Assembly: GCA_001798565.1 (NCBI GenBank)
Contig: MGSR01000023.1
Coordinates: 1 to 12,370 of the forward strand
Direction: 5' to 3'
DNA length: 12,370 nt
From: Deltaproteobacteria bacterium RIFCSPLOWO2_12_FULL_60_16
GTDB taxonomy: Bacteria > Desulfobacterota > Binatia > UBA9968
Below the pieces are notes generated by a model. It worked only from the letters and a program-made list of their open reading frames with translations. It made no database searches and had not been told where the DNA came from. Position 1 is the first letter of the stretch, and each line of letters starts with the position of its first letter. Positions 4,770 through 12,370 of the stretch are shown here, piece after piece. The translations under genes were made by a program, and so were the position numbers.

Positions 4770-6688
4770 TTATTTGCAACCTCCAGCCGTAGCAAGTCAT
4801 TAAACTCTTTTAAAGACATGGGTTTGAGCTGCTCGCCGCCGCGCCGGCGGGGAGAGACGGTTTGATCCCGCACCTCTCTGTCACCGATGACGACTGCATA
4901 GGGGACCCTTTCCCCTTGAACCTGGCGGATCTTATACCCAAGTTTTTCGTTTCGATCATCCAGCTGTGCCCGCCAGCCCCCTCTTGTTAGATCCTCAAAG
5001 ACCTTTTGAGCATACTCCTTCTGCTGGTCCGTTACAGTCATGACCTTGACCTGAACGGGAGCGAGCCAAAGTGGAAAATTGCCCGCATAATGCTCGATAA
5101 GAAAAGCCATCATCCGTTCCATCGTGCTGACAACTCCACGATGGATCATCACGGGACGCTTGCGCTGCCCATCTGTGTCAACATATTCCAATCCGAAGCG
5201 CTCGGGAAGATAGAAATCGAGCTGCACGGTCGAAACGGTCTCACCATGGCCTAGCACGTCATTGAGCTGAACATCAATCTTCGGGCCATAGTAGGCTGCT
5301 TCGCCGAGGGCCTCTTTATAAACAACACCCACCTCGCTCAGAGCGTGGCGCAGGCAGCTCTCGGCGTTGTCCCACATCGCATCGCTGTCGACAAACTTTG
5401 CCCGGTCCTTCGGATCGCGCAACGAAAGGCGATGCCAATAATCGGTGAAGCCAAAATCTCTATAAACCTGTTCGATAAGCCGAAGAACGCCGACAGCCTC
5501 TGATTGGATTTGCTCAGGGGTGCAGAAGATATGGGCGTCGTTAAGGGTCATCGCTCTGACCCGGGAAAGACCGGAAAGCACGCCCGAGCGCTCATACCGG
5601 TACATAGTGCCTAATTCGGCGATGCGCAACGGTAAGTCTCTATAGCTGTGAAGCTCGTGCTGATACATCATAATATGATGCGGGCAGTTCATCGGGCGGA
5701 GGACAAGCTCTTCTTTATCCTCGAAAAGCATCGGAGGGTACATATTGTCTTTAAAATGATCCCAATGCCCGGATCTTTGGTAAAGCTCGACCCGCGCCAG
5801 TTGCGGTGTATACACATGCTGGTAACCAAGGCTCCGCTCAAGATCCACAATATAGCGCTCAAGGATCGACCGAACAATCGCTCCCTTCGGGAGCCATAGA
5901 GGAAGTCCCGGACCGATCGCATCCGAGACCATAAAGAGTCCCAGCTCTTTCCCCAGGCGGCGATGGTCTCTTTTCTTGGCCTCTTCCAGCAGCCTGAGAT
6001 GCTCGCGCAGGGCCTCCTCGGTCGGCCAGGAGGTCCCGTAGATGCGCTGGAGCATCTCGTTTTTTTCGTCTCCCCGCCAGTAGGCGCCGGCAACCCCGGT
6101 GAGCTTGAAGGCGCGGATGACTCCCGTGGAAGAAACATGGGGGCCGCGGCAGAGGTCGAGCCAGTCGCCCTGACGGTACAGGGAAACCGTCTCCTCCGGG
6201 ATCTCCCGCAAAATCTCGACCTTATATTCCTCGCCCAGACCGCGAAACAGCCCGATGGCCTTCTCGCGCGGCATGTCCTCGCGGGTAACCTTGAGGTCGA
6301 GCGTCGCCAGCTCGCGCATCCGGGCCTCGATTTTCTCGATCTCCTCCGGAGCAAAGGACTTCTCCCGCCTGAAATCGTAATAGAAGCCGTCCTCGATGGT
6401 AGGGCCGATGGTGACCTGGGTGCCCGGAAAGAGACTCTGCACCGCCTGGGCCATCAGATGCGCGGTCGAGTGGCGCAGAATGTCGACACCCTCGGGGCTG
6501 TTCATCGAGATCCAATCCAGGCTGCAATCCCGGCTCAAGGCTCGATCCAGATCCACCGGGGCCCCGTCCAATTTCGCCGCGATGACATTGCTGTTGATCC
6601 CCTGAGACGAAGCGACCTCCTGAATTTTTTGCCCAGAGGCGACCTCAATTATCTTTCCCTCGGGTAGTTTAACCTGAATCTTCTCCAT
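4739..6688 (-). CDS. thrS: Threonyl-tRNA synthetase
   Basis: Charges tRNA-Thr and edits mischarged Ser-tRNA-Thr; cytoplasmic class II enzyme, 649 aa, normal length. Domains: TGS (1-62); editing domain (about 63-235) with HSTAH (H73, H77) and DLCRGPH (C180, H184); catalytic core (about 245-540) with zinc ligands C335 (RPMNCPHH), H386 (NDAHIF) and H516 (MIHRG), motif 2 TMYRYERSG (361-369), motif 3 STMERMM; and the anticodon-binding domain (about 543-640). The ATG at 6688 gives the normal MEKIQVKLPEG start; the Shine-Dalgarno is weak. The last nine residues (ISHQQSAGS) and the stop are encoded by a GCTGANN repeat. GC drops from about 60-70% in the TGS/editing half to about 50% in the catalytic half, with the change near residues 245-260 (see findings). 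The catalytic half's NCPHH and TLNDAHIF wording recalls Firmicutes/Chloroflexi-type rather than proteobacterial ThrS; this is from memory only. Confidence 0.97.
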   Translation of the reverse strand: MEKIQVKLPEGKIIEVASGQKIQEVASSQGINSNVIAAKLDGAPVDLDRALSRDCSLDWISMNSPEGVDILRHSTAHLMAQAVQSLFPGTQVTIGPTIEDGFYYDFRREKSFAPEEIEKIEARMRELATLDLKVTREDMPREKAIGLFRGLGEEYKVEILREIPEETVSLYRQGDWLDLCRGPHVSSTGVIRAFKLTGVAGAYWRGDEKNEMLQRIYGTSWPTEEALREHLRLLEEAKKRDHRRLGKELGLFMVSDAIGPGLPLWLPKGAIVRSILERYIVDLERSLGYQHVYTPQLARVELYQRSGHWDHFKDNMYPPMLFEDKEELVLRPMNCPHHIMMYQHELHSYRDLPLRIAELGTMYRYERSGVLSGLSRVRAMTLNDAHIFCTPEQIQSEAVGVLRLIEQVYRDFGFTDYWHRLSLRDPKDRAKFVDSDAMWDNAESCLRHALSEVGVVYKEALGEAAYYGPKIDVQLNDVLGHGETVSTVQLDFYLPERFGLEYVDTDGQRKRPVMIHRGVVSTMERMMAFLIEHYAGNFPLWLAPVQVKVMTVTDQQKEYAQKVFEDLTRGGWRAQLDDRNEKLGYKIRQVQGERVPYAVVIGDREVRDQTVSPRRRGGEQLKPMSLKEFNDLLRLEVANKISHQQSAGS

Positions 6689-6700
6689 CCCAATTCTTTC

Positions 6701-6740
6701 TCTCTTTATCCCTTAAGCCCGTTAACCTTTTAACCCTTTA
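6701..6740 (-). repeat. Degenerate 8-nt tandem repeat, five units (tRNA-Val to thrS gap)
   Basis: On the minus strand five consecutive octamers read TAAAGGGT, TAAAAGGT, TAACGGGC, TTAAGGGA, TAAAGAGA (6740-6701), consensus TAAAGGGT. The array begins 7 nt after the tRNA CCA end and stops 12 nt before the thrS start codon, so it makes up most of the 59-nt leader between them. No T-box or terminator is recognisable here. Confidence 0.7.
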
Positions 6741-6747
6741 TATGAGA

Positions 6748-6822
6748 TGGTAGGCATGGGCGGGATTGAACCGCCGACCTCTTCCGTGTCAAGGAAGCGC
6801 TCTCCCACTGAGCTACATGCCT
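6748..6822 (-). tRNA. tRNA-Val, anticodon GAC, CCA encoded
   Basis: 75-nt cloverleaf read by eye on the minus strand: acceptor AGGCATG/CATGCCT (7 of 7 pairs), TA, D stem GCTC/GAGC, anticodon stem CTTCC/GGAAG with loop TTGACAC giving anticodon GAC (decodes GUC and GUU), variable loop AGGTC, T stem GGCGG/CCGCC with loop TTCAATC, discriminator A, and CCA at 6750-6748. It sits between pgsA and thrS in the same orientation and may be processed from a shared transcript. Confidence 0.97.
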
Positions 6823-6862
6823 GTAAACGGCACCCACCCACAACTATTGCAAGCCTCTGATT

Positions 6863-6891
6863 TTACTATCAATTTTTAGTCGCCCTGTCAA
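6863..6891 (-). promoter_or_regulatory. Candidate sigma-70 promoter for tRNA-Val/thrS
   Basis: A perfect -35 TTGACA (6891-6886) overlaps the pgsA stop codon. Seventeen bases downstream is TAGTAA (6868-6863), a poor -10; a better match TAAAAT starts three bases further on, but with an over-long 20-nt spacer. Initiation would fall about 30 nt before the tRNA 5' end. Weak evidence by eye only. Confidence 0.3.
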
Positions 6892-7454
6892 CTTGGGCGG
6901 TTTAGCGAAGGAGCCCGGTGCTGCAGCCAGACCAATGCTCGATACACGTAGTGGAAGCCGGAGACCACCGTAGTCAGGGCCGTGACATAAATCAGCAGGT
7001 CATCAAGCCAGGCAACGGCGAGCCCGGAGTCGTGCAGAAAAAGCAATACCACGCCGACGGTAACCAGCTGAAAGACCGTGTTGAGTTTGCCGATGAAACT
7101 GGGCTGGACTACCAGCCGTTCTTCCACCATGAAATAAATCACGCCGTAGCCGAGCAAAATAATGATATCCCGGCTGACTACGAGCACCACCAACCAGGGC
7201 GGGACGGCTTGAATGAACCCGAGCATGACGAACGAACTCATGACCAATAGTTTGTCCGCCACCGGGTCGAGATAGCTCCCCAACGCGGTCTGCTGGCGCA
7301 TCATGCGGGCCAGCGCGCCGTCCAGGGCATCGGTGAGCCCGCTGACGACGAAGACGATCAGCGCCTCCAGATAGAGTTCCGAAGAAAGCAGGACCAGAAA
7401 AAAAGGAATCGCGACGATGCGGATCAAAGTGAGGAAGTTGGGCAGGTTCAGCAT
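6888..7454 (-). CDS. pgsA: CDP-diacylglycerol-glycerol-3-phosphate 3-phosphatidyltransferase (CDP-alcohol phosphatidyltransferase family)
   Basis: Inner-membrane enzyme that transfers a phosphatidyl group from CDP-diacylglycerol to glycerol 3-phosphate, the committed step to phosphatidylglycerol and cardiolipin. The 188-aa product has the family signature DALDGALAR then G and SYLDPVADK, with the four catalytic/metal aspartates at D42, D45, D63 and D67, and several hydrophobic membrane segments (about 8-24, 28-40, 70-95, 98-110, 125-142, 150-170). The start is the ATG at 7454, giving the standard [13 protein letters not shown] opening; a longer frame running into hflX is rejected. It overlaps the hflX stop by 7 nt, which implies translational coupling. 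PgsA is the likeliest family member from size and N-terminus, but another CDP-alcohol transferase cannot be excluded without a tree. Confidence 0.9.
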   Translation of the reverse strand: MLNLPNFLTLIRIVAIPFFLVLLSSELYLEALIVFVVSGLTDALDGALARMMRQQTALGSYLDPVADKLLVMSSFVMLGFIQAVPPWLVVLVVSRDIIILLGYGVIYFMVEERLVVQPSFIGKLNTVFQLVTVGVVLLFLHDSGLAVAWLDDLLIYVTALTTVVSGFHYVYRALVWLQHRAPSLNRPS

Positions 7455-8731
7455 GGCTCTCTTAACCACTTTGCCATCTGGCCGGCCAGCTTGGGAGTCA
7501 GCAGCGCCGTCACGTGGGTGCTTTCGCCGTCCCAGCGCTCGTCGAGAATCCGCGCCTGCCGGCGCAGCACGGAGAGCAGGGCGCCCTGGGCGGGAGAAAA
7601 GCAATACTCGCGCCGCTCTTTGCCGAGCTCCAGGAGACTGCCGATCGCATGCAGCAAACGGTCGACTCCCTGGCCGGTCAGCGCCGAGATCGGGCAAACC
7701 TCCCGGGCGCCGTTGCCCACAAGTCTGCGACCGGACGCGCTGGCGACGTCGATCTTGTTCGGCACCATGAGATACGGGGTATCTCCCGCTCCGATCTCCC
7801 GCAGAACTTCCTCGACCACCTGGATCTGCTCCTCGAAAAGAGGATGGGTCATGTCCACGATGTGCAGCAGGAGATCGGCGCTGCGGACCTCTTCCAGCGT
7901 GCTCTTGAACGCCTCGATGAGCGAGTGGGGGATCTTACTGATAAAACCCACCGTGTCCGCCACCATCGCCCGGTCTCCGTTGGGCAGCCTGAGACAACGA
8001 ATGGTGGAATCCAGAGTCGCAAACAGCTTGTCTTCGACGAGCACGCCGGCCCGGGTAAGATGGTTCATCAGCGTGGACTTGCCGGAGTTGGTATAGCCGA
8101 CCAGCGCGACGGTCGCGAAGGGAAACTCGACCCGCTCTCGCCGCTGCAGGGAGCGCGTGCGCTCGACCGTAACGAGACGCCGTTTCAGCGTCCCGATCCT
8201 CTCGCGCACCCTTCTGCGGTCGACTTCCAGCTGGGTTTCCCCGGGACCGCGCGTCCCGATCCCGCCGCCGAGGCGGGAGAGATGGCTCCAGCGCCGGGTC
8301 AGGCGCGGCAGGAGATATTGGAGCTGGGCCAGCTCGACCTGAAGCTTGCCTTCGTTGCTCCTCGCCCGCTGGGCGAAGATATCGAGGATCAACTGGCTCC
8401 GGTCGATCACTCGAAGCTGGAACTCCGCCTCCAGATTACGCTGCTGTGCCGGACTCAGATCTTCGTCAAAAATTACCAGGTCCGGTTTTTTCTCCCGGAT
8501 CTGTCCGCGGATCTCCTCCACTTTTCCCCGGCCTATCAGAGTAGCCGGGCTCACCCGCTTCAAGCGCTGGGCGAATCTTCCCGCCACCGCCGCCCCGGCG
8601 CTGCGGGTCAACTTTTCGAGCTCGTCCAAATTGTATTCGAGAGGAATCTGGCGGGACGGCGAAGGCAGATCCACCCCCACCAGAATGGCTTGCTCTTGGG
8701 GCCGGTACCGCTGGGATGGGGCGCGCTTCAA
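7448..8731 (-). CDS. hflX: HflX-type ribosome-associated GTPase
   Basis: HflX binds the 50S subunit and in E. coli splits stalled ribosomes under heat stress. The 427-aa product has the N-terminal HflX nucleotide-binding-like domain ([11 protein letters not shown] through [10 protein letters not shown] and [14 protein letters not shown]), the glycine-rich linker segment ([19 protein letters not shown]), then the GTPase domain: G1 GYTNSGKST (212-220), G2 FATLDST, G3 DTVGF (259-263), G4 NKID (325-328), G5 SAL, and a short C-terminal domain. The start appears to be TTG (8731-8729), overlapping the dnaE stop as TTGA. There is no clear Shine-Dalgarno, so coupling to dnaE is probable. The upstream conserved residues leave little room for a later start. 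Confidence 0.94.
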   Translation of the reverse strand: MKRAPSQRYRPQEQAILVGVDLPSPSRQIPLEYNLDELEKLTRSAGAAVAGRFAQRLKRVSPATLIGRGKVEEIRGQIREKKPDLVIFDEDLSPAQQRNLEAEFQLRVIDRSQLILDIFAQRARSNEGKLQVELAQLQYLLPRLTRRWSHLSRLGGGIGTRGPGETQLEVDRRRVRERIGTLKRRLVTVERTRSLQRRERVEFPFATVALVGYTNSGKSTLMNHLTRAGVLVEDKLFATLDSTIRCLRLPNGDRAMVADTVGFISKIPHSLIEAFKSTLEEVRSADLLLHIVDMTHPLFEEQIQVVEEVLREIGAGDTPYLMVPNKIDVASASGRRLVGNGAREVCPISALTGQGVDRLLHAIGSLLELGKERREYCFSPAQGALLSVLRRQARILDERWDGESTHVTALLTPKLAGQMAKWLREPC

Positions 8732-11700
8732 GGGCTTCTGAGCGGGGAGATGCGGTTGCCGAACAAACTCTCCACCGTCTCAAGCAGCTCCCGCGTCCGG
8801 GCAACCTTGAGGTGGACCGGCAGCTCGATGACAGTCTCGCCCTTATCCGGCAGGGCGAGATGGAGGAAGACCGTGCAGGGCCCGGGATACCGGAGCAGGG
8901 TCTCGTGCAGCCGGCCCAGCTCCTCGGAGGTGACCTCTTCGCCGCGGACATAGAAATGGACGCGCTCACCGTTCTGGTCTCTCTCCGGCTGCTTCCGCGC
9001 AGGGACGGCGGCCCGCTGCGAGGCCTGAGCCATCGGGGTCACCTCATTGGCGATGATCTGGACCCTCTCCTCCCCGACCTCCAGCCTCCCATGCACGAGT
9101 ATGGGGTCGTCCAGAACCAGCGTCTCCATGCAGCGCCGGTAGACGTCGGGCCAGACCAGGATCTCGACGAACCCGGTCCGGTCTTCCAGCTGAAAGCTCG
9201 CGTAGCGCTCGCCCTTTTTAGTGTTTCTCAATCTCAGGGCGGTCACCACCCCGCCGACCTTCACCTCGCCGCCGCTCGACCTCTCCCGGATGTCGACGAT
9301 CGCCCCCGTGGTCCATTTTTTCAATGCGCCTTCATACTTGTCCAACGGATGGCCGGTGATGTAAAAGCCGAGCGACTCCTTTTCGAAGGCGAGCTGCTGC
9401 TGCGCCGACCACTCCTCGGCTTGGGGGTAGTGCTCTCCGTTCCTTTCGCCCCCGTTTCCCGCGCCGGCCCCCAGGGTGTCGAAGATATCTATCTGATTGC
9501 TCTGCCGCCCCTTCTGGTAGGACTGGCCTGCCTTCATCGCCTCGTCCAGCGCGGCGATCATGCGCGCCCGTGATACCCCGGTGGAATCGAAGGCGCCGCA
9601 TTTGACCAGGCTCTCCACGACTCTCCGGTTCACCGCGCCGAGATCGACCCGCCGGCAAAAATCAAAGAGCGATCGGAATGCCCCCTCGCCCTCGCGGCTC
9701 TCCAGGATGACCTCTACCGCCTTCTCCCCGACATTCTTCACCGCCGCCAGGCCGAAACGGATCTTGTCTCCTCCTACGGTGAAATCGGCGCGGCTTTCGT
9801 TGATATCCGGAGGAAGGACTTCAATGCCCCGCTCGCGGCATTCCGCGAGGTTCTTGATCACCTTGTCGGTGTCGCCCATCTCCGAGCTCAGCAGCGCGGC
9901 CATGAACTCCACCGGGTAGTGCGTTTTAAGATAGGCGGTCTGATAAGAGATCAACGCGTAGGCGGCCGAATGGGACTTGTTGAAGCCGTAGCGGGCGAAA
10001 GTCTCCATCTGGTCGAATATCTCGGCGGCTCTCTTGGGATCGATCTTGTTCTTGCGCGCGCCCTGGACAAAACGCTCCCTCTGGCTGGCCATCTCCTCCG
10101 GGTCTTTTTTGCCCATGGCGCGCCTGAGGATATCCGCCTCTCCCATGCTGTACTGGGCGAGCTTCTGGGCGATCTGCATGACCTGCTCCTGGTAGACGAT
10201 GACCCCGTAGGTGTCTTTGAGGGTGGGCTCGAGCAACGGGTGGAGATAGCGGATCTGCTCTTTCCCATGCTTGCGCTTGATGTACTCCTCGGCCATGCCG
10301 CTGTCGAGCGGACCGGGCCGAAACAGGGCCAGGATCGCCACTAAATCTTCAAAACAGTTGGGGCGGATCTTTACCGTCATCTCCCGGATGCCCGTGCTCT
10401 CGAGCTGGAAAACACCGGTGGTGTTCCCCGAGCACAGCAGCCGGTAGGTTTTTTTATCGTCCAGCGGGAGATTGTTGATGTCGATCTCGACACCCCGGCT
10501 GGCGCGAATGAGCTTGAGACAGTCGTGGATCAAGGTGAGGGTCTTAAGACCGAGAAAATCGAACTTGATGAGTCCGATCTTTTCCACGCTCGCCATGTCG
10601 AACTGGGTGACGATCCCGCCCTCCTTGTCCACATAGAGCGGGAGGTAGTCGACCAGCGGAAGATTGGACAGCACCACGCCGGCGGCGTGGGTCGAGGCAT
10701 GGCGGGTGAGCCCCTCCAAGCGCAGGGCGTGCTGGATCAGGTTTTGCACCCGCGGATCGCTCTTCATCAGTTCCTGCAGCCGGGGCTCCATCTTGATGGC
10801 GTCCGCCAGAGCGTAGTCGAAGCCCTGCTTGGGCGCGGGAACGAGTTTGGCGATGGCGTCGGTCTCGGCAAAAGAAAAGCCCAGCGCCCGCCCAACGTCC
10901 TTGATCGCCGCCTTGGCCTTGAGCGTCCCGAAGGTTGCGATCTGCGCCACCTTGTCCGAGCCGTACTTCTCCTTTACATAACGGATCACCTGATCCCTGC
11001 CTCGGATGCAAAAGTCGACGTCGATGTCCGGCATGGAGCGCCGCTCGGGGTTGAGAAAACGCTCGAAGAGGAGGCCGTGGCGAATCGGGTCCAGATCGGT
11101 GATCTTGAGGACATAGGCCACCAGACTGCCGGCGGCGGAGCCCCTTCCCGGCCCGACCGGGATGCCATGGTCCTTGGCATAGTTGATGAAATCGGCGACG
11201 ATCAAGAAGTAGCCGGAAAACTGCATCCCCTTGATCACGCCGAGCTCGAACTTGAGGCGCTCCTCATAAATCTTACTCGATTCCGCAGTCCGCAATCCGC
11301 CGTCCGCATTCCCCTGGCTTTGCAGCCTCTCCCCCAACCCCTGGCGGGCAAGCTCGTCGAGATAATCATCCAGGGTCATCGCCTTGGGCGGCTGGAAAGG
11401 GGGAAAATGGTAGTTGCCGAATTCCAGCTCCAGATTGCACCGCTCGGCAATCTCCAGGGTGCGCTCGACCGCCTCCGGGCAATAATCAAAACCCTTTTTC
11501 ATCTGCTCGGCGGACTTGACGAACAGCTCATCCGTCTCCATCTTCAGCCGGTTCTCTTCCTGCACGGTCTTTCCGGTTTGGACGCAGAGGAGCACGTCAT
11601 GGGCCTCGGCATCGTCCCTTTCGCCGTAGTGACAGTCGTTCGTCGCCGCCACGGGAATCGACAGATCTTTCCCGATCTCGAGGATCAACCGGTTGACCTT

Positions 11701-12264
11701 CTCCTGCTGGGGGAGCTTGTTGTCCTGGACCTCGAGGTAATAGCGCTCCCCGAAGATGGCGGCGTAGCTCTCGGCCGCGCTCTTCGCCTTCTCGATCTGG
11801 CCCGCGGAGAGCGCCTGCGCCACTTCTCCCTGCAGGCAGGCGCTGAGCGCGATGAGTCCCCGGTTATGCTCCCGGAGCAGCTCCTTATCGACCCGCGGCT
11901 TGTAGTAGAATCCCTCCAGGTAGCCGGCGGTGACGAGCTTGCAGAGGTTGCGGTAGCCCTCCAGGTTCATGGCCAGGAGGATGAGGTGGTTGTTGTACTC
12001 CCTGTTTCCCTTATCCACCCCTTTGCGCTCGAACCGGCTGGCAGGCGCGACGTAGATCTCGCAACCGATGATGGGCTTGATGCCCTGCCGCATCGCCTCC
12101 CGGTAAAACTCGATCGCGCCGAACATGTTGCCGTGGTCGGTCATGGCGACGGCCGGCTGTTTGAGCTGCTTGACGCGCTCTAACAGCGCGTCGACCTTAT
12201 TGGCACCGTCCAGGAGGCTGTACTGGGTATGGCAGTGAAGGTGGACGAAACGGGAATGCTCCAT
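8728..12264 (-). CDS. dnaE: DNA polymerase III alpha subunit
   Basis: Catalytic subunit of the replicative polymerase; 1178 aa, close to E. coli DnaE (1160). N-terminal PHP domain (about 1-280) keeps the metal-ligand pattern: H10 and H12 (LHCHT), D43 and H44 (TDHGN), E69 (GCEIY) and a NDCHY motif. Polymerase palm aspartates are D415 and D417 (PDIDVDF) and D569 (KFDFLGL), matching E. coli D401, D403 and D555; [11 protein letters not shown] and [12 protein letters not shown] are also present. The C-terminal region has a helix-hairpin-helix (about 850-900), a probable beta-clamp-binding QIDIF (924-928), and an OB fold (about 995-1085). ATG start at 12264 fits the family N-terminus but lacks a visible Shine-Dalgarno. 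An in-frame heptamer array encodes about 319-328. The gene overlaps hflX by 4 nt. Confidence 0.97.
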   Translation of the reverse strand: MEHSRFVHLHCHTQYSLLDGANKVDALLERVKQLKQPAVAMTDHGNMFGAIEFYREAMRQGIKPIIGCEIYVAPASRFERKGVDKGNREYNNHLILLAMNLEGYRNLCKLVTAGYLEGFYYKPRVDKELLREHNRGLIALSACLQGEVAQALSAGQIEKAKSAAESYAAIFGERYYLEVQDNKLPQQEKVNRLILEIGKDLSIPVAATNDCHYGERDDAEAHDVLLCVQTGKTVQEENRLKMETDELFVKSAEQMKKGFDYCPEAVERTLEIAERCNLELEFGNYHFPPFQPPKAMTLDDYLDELARQGLGERLQSQGNADGGLRTAESSKIYEERLKFELGVIKGMQFSGYFLIVADFINYAKDHGIPVGPGRGSAAGSLVAYVLKITDLDPIRHGLLFERFLNPERRSMPDIDVDFCIRGRDQVIRYVKEKYGSDKVAQIATFGTLKAKAAIKDVGRALGFSFAETDAIAKLVPAPKQGFDYALADAIKMEPRLQELMKSDPRVQNLIQHALRLEGLTRHASTHAAGVVLSNLPLVDYLPLYVDKEGGIVTQFDMASVEKIGLIKFDFLGLKTLTLIHDCLKLIRASRGVEIDINNLPLDDKKTYRLLCSGNTTGVFQLESTGIREMTVKIRPNCFEDLVAILALFRPGPLDSGMAEEYIKRKHGKEQIRYLHPLLEPTLKDTYGVIVYQEQVMQIAQKLAQYSMGEADILRRAMGKKDPEEMASQRERFVQGARKNKIDPKRAAEIFDQMETFARYGFNKSHSAAYALISYQTAYLKTHYPVEFMAALLSSEMGDTDKVIKNLAECRERGIEVLPPDINESRADFTVGGDKIRFGLAAVKNVGEKAVEVILESREGEGAFRSLFDFCRRVDLGAVNRRVVESLVKCGAFDSTGVSRARMIAALDEAMKAGQSYQKGRQSNQIDIFDTLGAGAGNGGERNGEHYPQAEEWSAQQQLAFEKESLGFYITGHPLDKYEGALKKWTTGAIVDIRERSSGGEVKVGGVVTALRLRNTKKGERYASFQLEDRTGFVEILVWPDVYRRCMETLVLDDPILVHGRLEVGEERVQIIANEVTPMAQASQRAAVPARKQPERDQNGERVHFYVRGEEVTSEELGRLHETLLRYPGPCTVFLHLALPDKGETVIELPVHLKVARTRELLETVESLFGNRISPLRSP
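11281..11312 (-). repeat. TGCGGAN heptamer array inside dnaE
   Basis: Plus-strand units CCGCAGT, CCGCAAT, CCGCCGT, CCGCATT, CC lie in tandem inside the dnaE reading frame. They encode [10 protein letters not shown] (residues 319-328), in the variable loop just before the conserved [12 protein letters not shown] helix of the polymerase core. Four heptamers do not preserve codon phase (28 nt), but the frame is open throughout, so flanking changes must compensate. The array appears to be of the same general class as the intergenic heptamers. Confidence 0.78.
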
Positions 12265-12309
12265 TGGAATAAAATCACGCTAACACAAAAAACAAAGTTT
12301 GACAATTTT

Positions 12310-12370
12310 TTAGAGAACCTTCCGGCCGCAGGCGTCTCTCAAGATCGATGCAATAGCTCCCTCGGGGAAC
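12310..12370 (-). CDS. C-terminal end of an unidentified gene (partial)
   Basis: An open frame entering from the right edge encodes FPEGAIASILRDACGRKVL and stops at TAA (12312-12310), 45 nt upstream of dnaE. Its orientation and spacing fit the last gene before dnaE. Nineteen residues are too few to identify a family, and I do not recognise it. The 45-nt gap before dnaE is AT-rich (TTGTCA at 12306-12301 is a possible -35) but shows no convincing promoter. Confidence 0.4.
   Translation of the reverse strand, partial: FPEGAIASILRDACGRKVL

Noticed and set aside
6689..6747. T-box or other riboswitch leader of thrS
   Set aside because: The 59-nt leader is almost entirely octamer repeat and has no T-box sequence or specifier stem.
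6881..6900. Rho-independent terminator after pgsA (CGCCC/GGGCG inverted repeat)
   Set aside because: The stem is only about 5 bp with a 9-nt loop and is not followed by a U-run on the minus strand.
7455..7697. 81-residue N-terminal extension of pgsA
   Set aside because: It lies wholly inside hflX in another frame; PgsA normally begins [13 protein letters not shown].
10525..12183. 552-aa plus-strand open frame opposite dnaE, and similar long antisense frames opposite pheT, hflX and thrS
   Set aside because: They mirror strongly conserved minus-strand genes in GC-rich DNA and show no recognisable domains of their own.

Overview
Every gene in this window reads on the minus strand. It is a core-genome block from a free-living Gram-negative-type bacterium and holds no defence, phage or transposon cargo. 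The gene order thrS-infC-rpmI-rplT-pheS-pheT-ihfA, the dnaE-hflX-pgsA run, the IHF-type HU protein, the tRNA with an encoded CCA end and the mostly high GC all fit an uncultivated deltaproteobacterium-like lineage (Desulfobacterota/Binatota/NC10 style). That placement is inferred from gene order and recalled protein features, not from a search.

In transcription order (high to low coordinates): the last 20 codons or so of an unidentified gene (12370-12310); dnaE, replicative DNA polymerase III alpha (12264-8728); hflX, a ribosome-associated GTPase, overlapping dnaE by 4 nt (8731-7448); pgsA, a CDP-alcohol phosphatidyltransferase, overlapping hflX by 7 nt (7454-6888); tRNA-Val(GAC) (6822-6748); thrS (6688-4739); infC with an AUA start codon (4714-4205); rpmI (4089-3892) and rplT (3789-3430), both with GUG starts; pheS (3412-2372); pheT (2246-147); and the first 44 codons of an ihfA-type gene (133-1). 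The second half is a translation operon: two aminoacyl-tRNA synthetases, initiation factor 3, and ribosomal proteins L35 and L20, ending in the nucleoid protein gene that commonly follows pheT.

The unusual content lies in the details. (1) Degenerate short tandem repeats with 7-, 8- or 9-nt units, from at least four sequence families, occupy nearly every gap. Three of them are built as two oppositely oriented arms that can fold into long imperfect hairpins. They start at or overlap upstream stop codons, and one supplies the last residues and stop codon of ThrS. A further heptamer array sits in frame inside dnaE. (2) PheT is about 100 residues short because the N-terminal EMAP-II-like tRNA-binding (B2) domain is missing. 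(3) thrS has an internal GC step at the editing/catalytic domain boundary. The lower-GC block continues through infC and rpmI, which suggests a recombined segment. (4) infC starts with AUA behind a strong Shine-Dalgarno sequence.

Stretches without genes are short (under 130 nt). Apart from the repeats, the tRNA and one weak promoter candidate, I see nothing in them.
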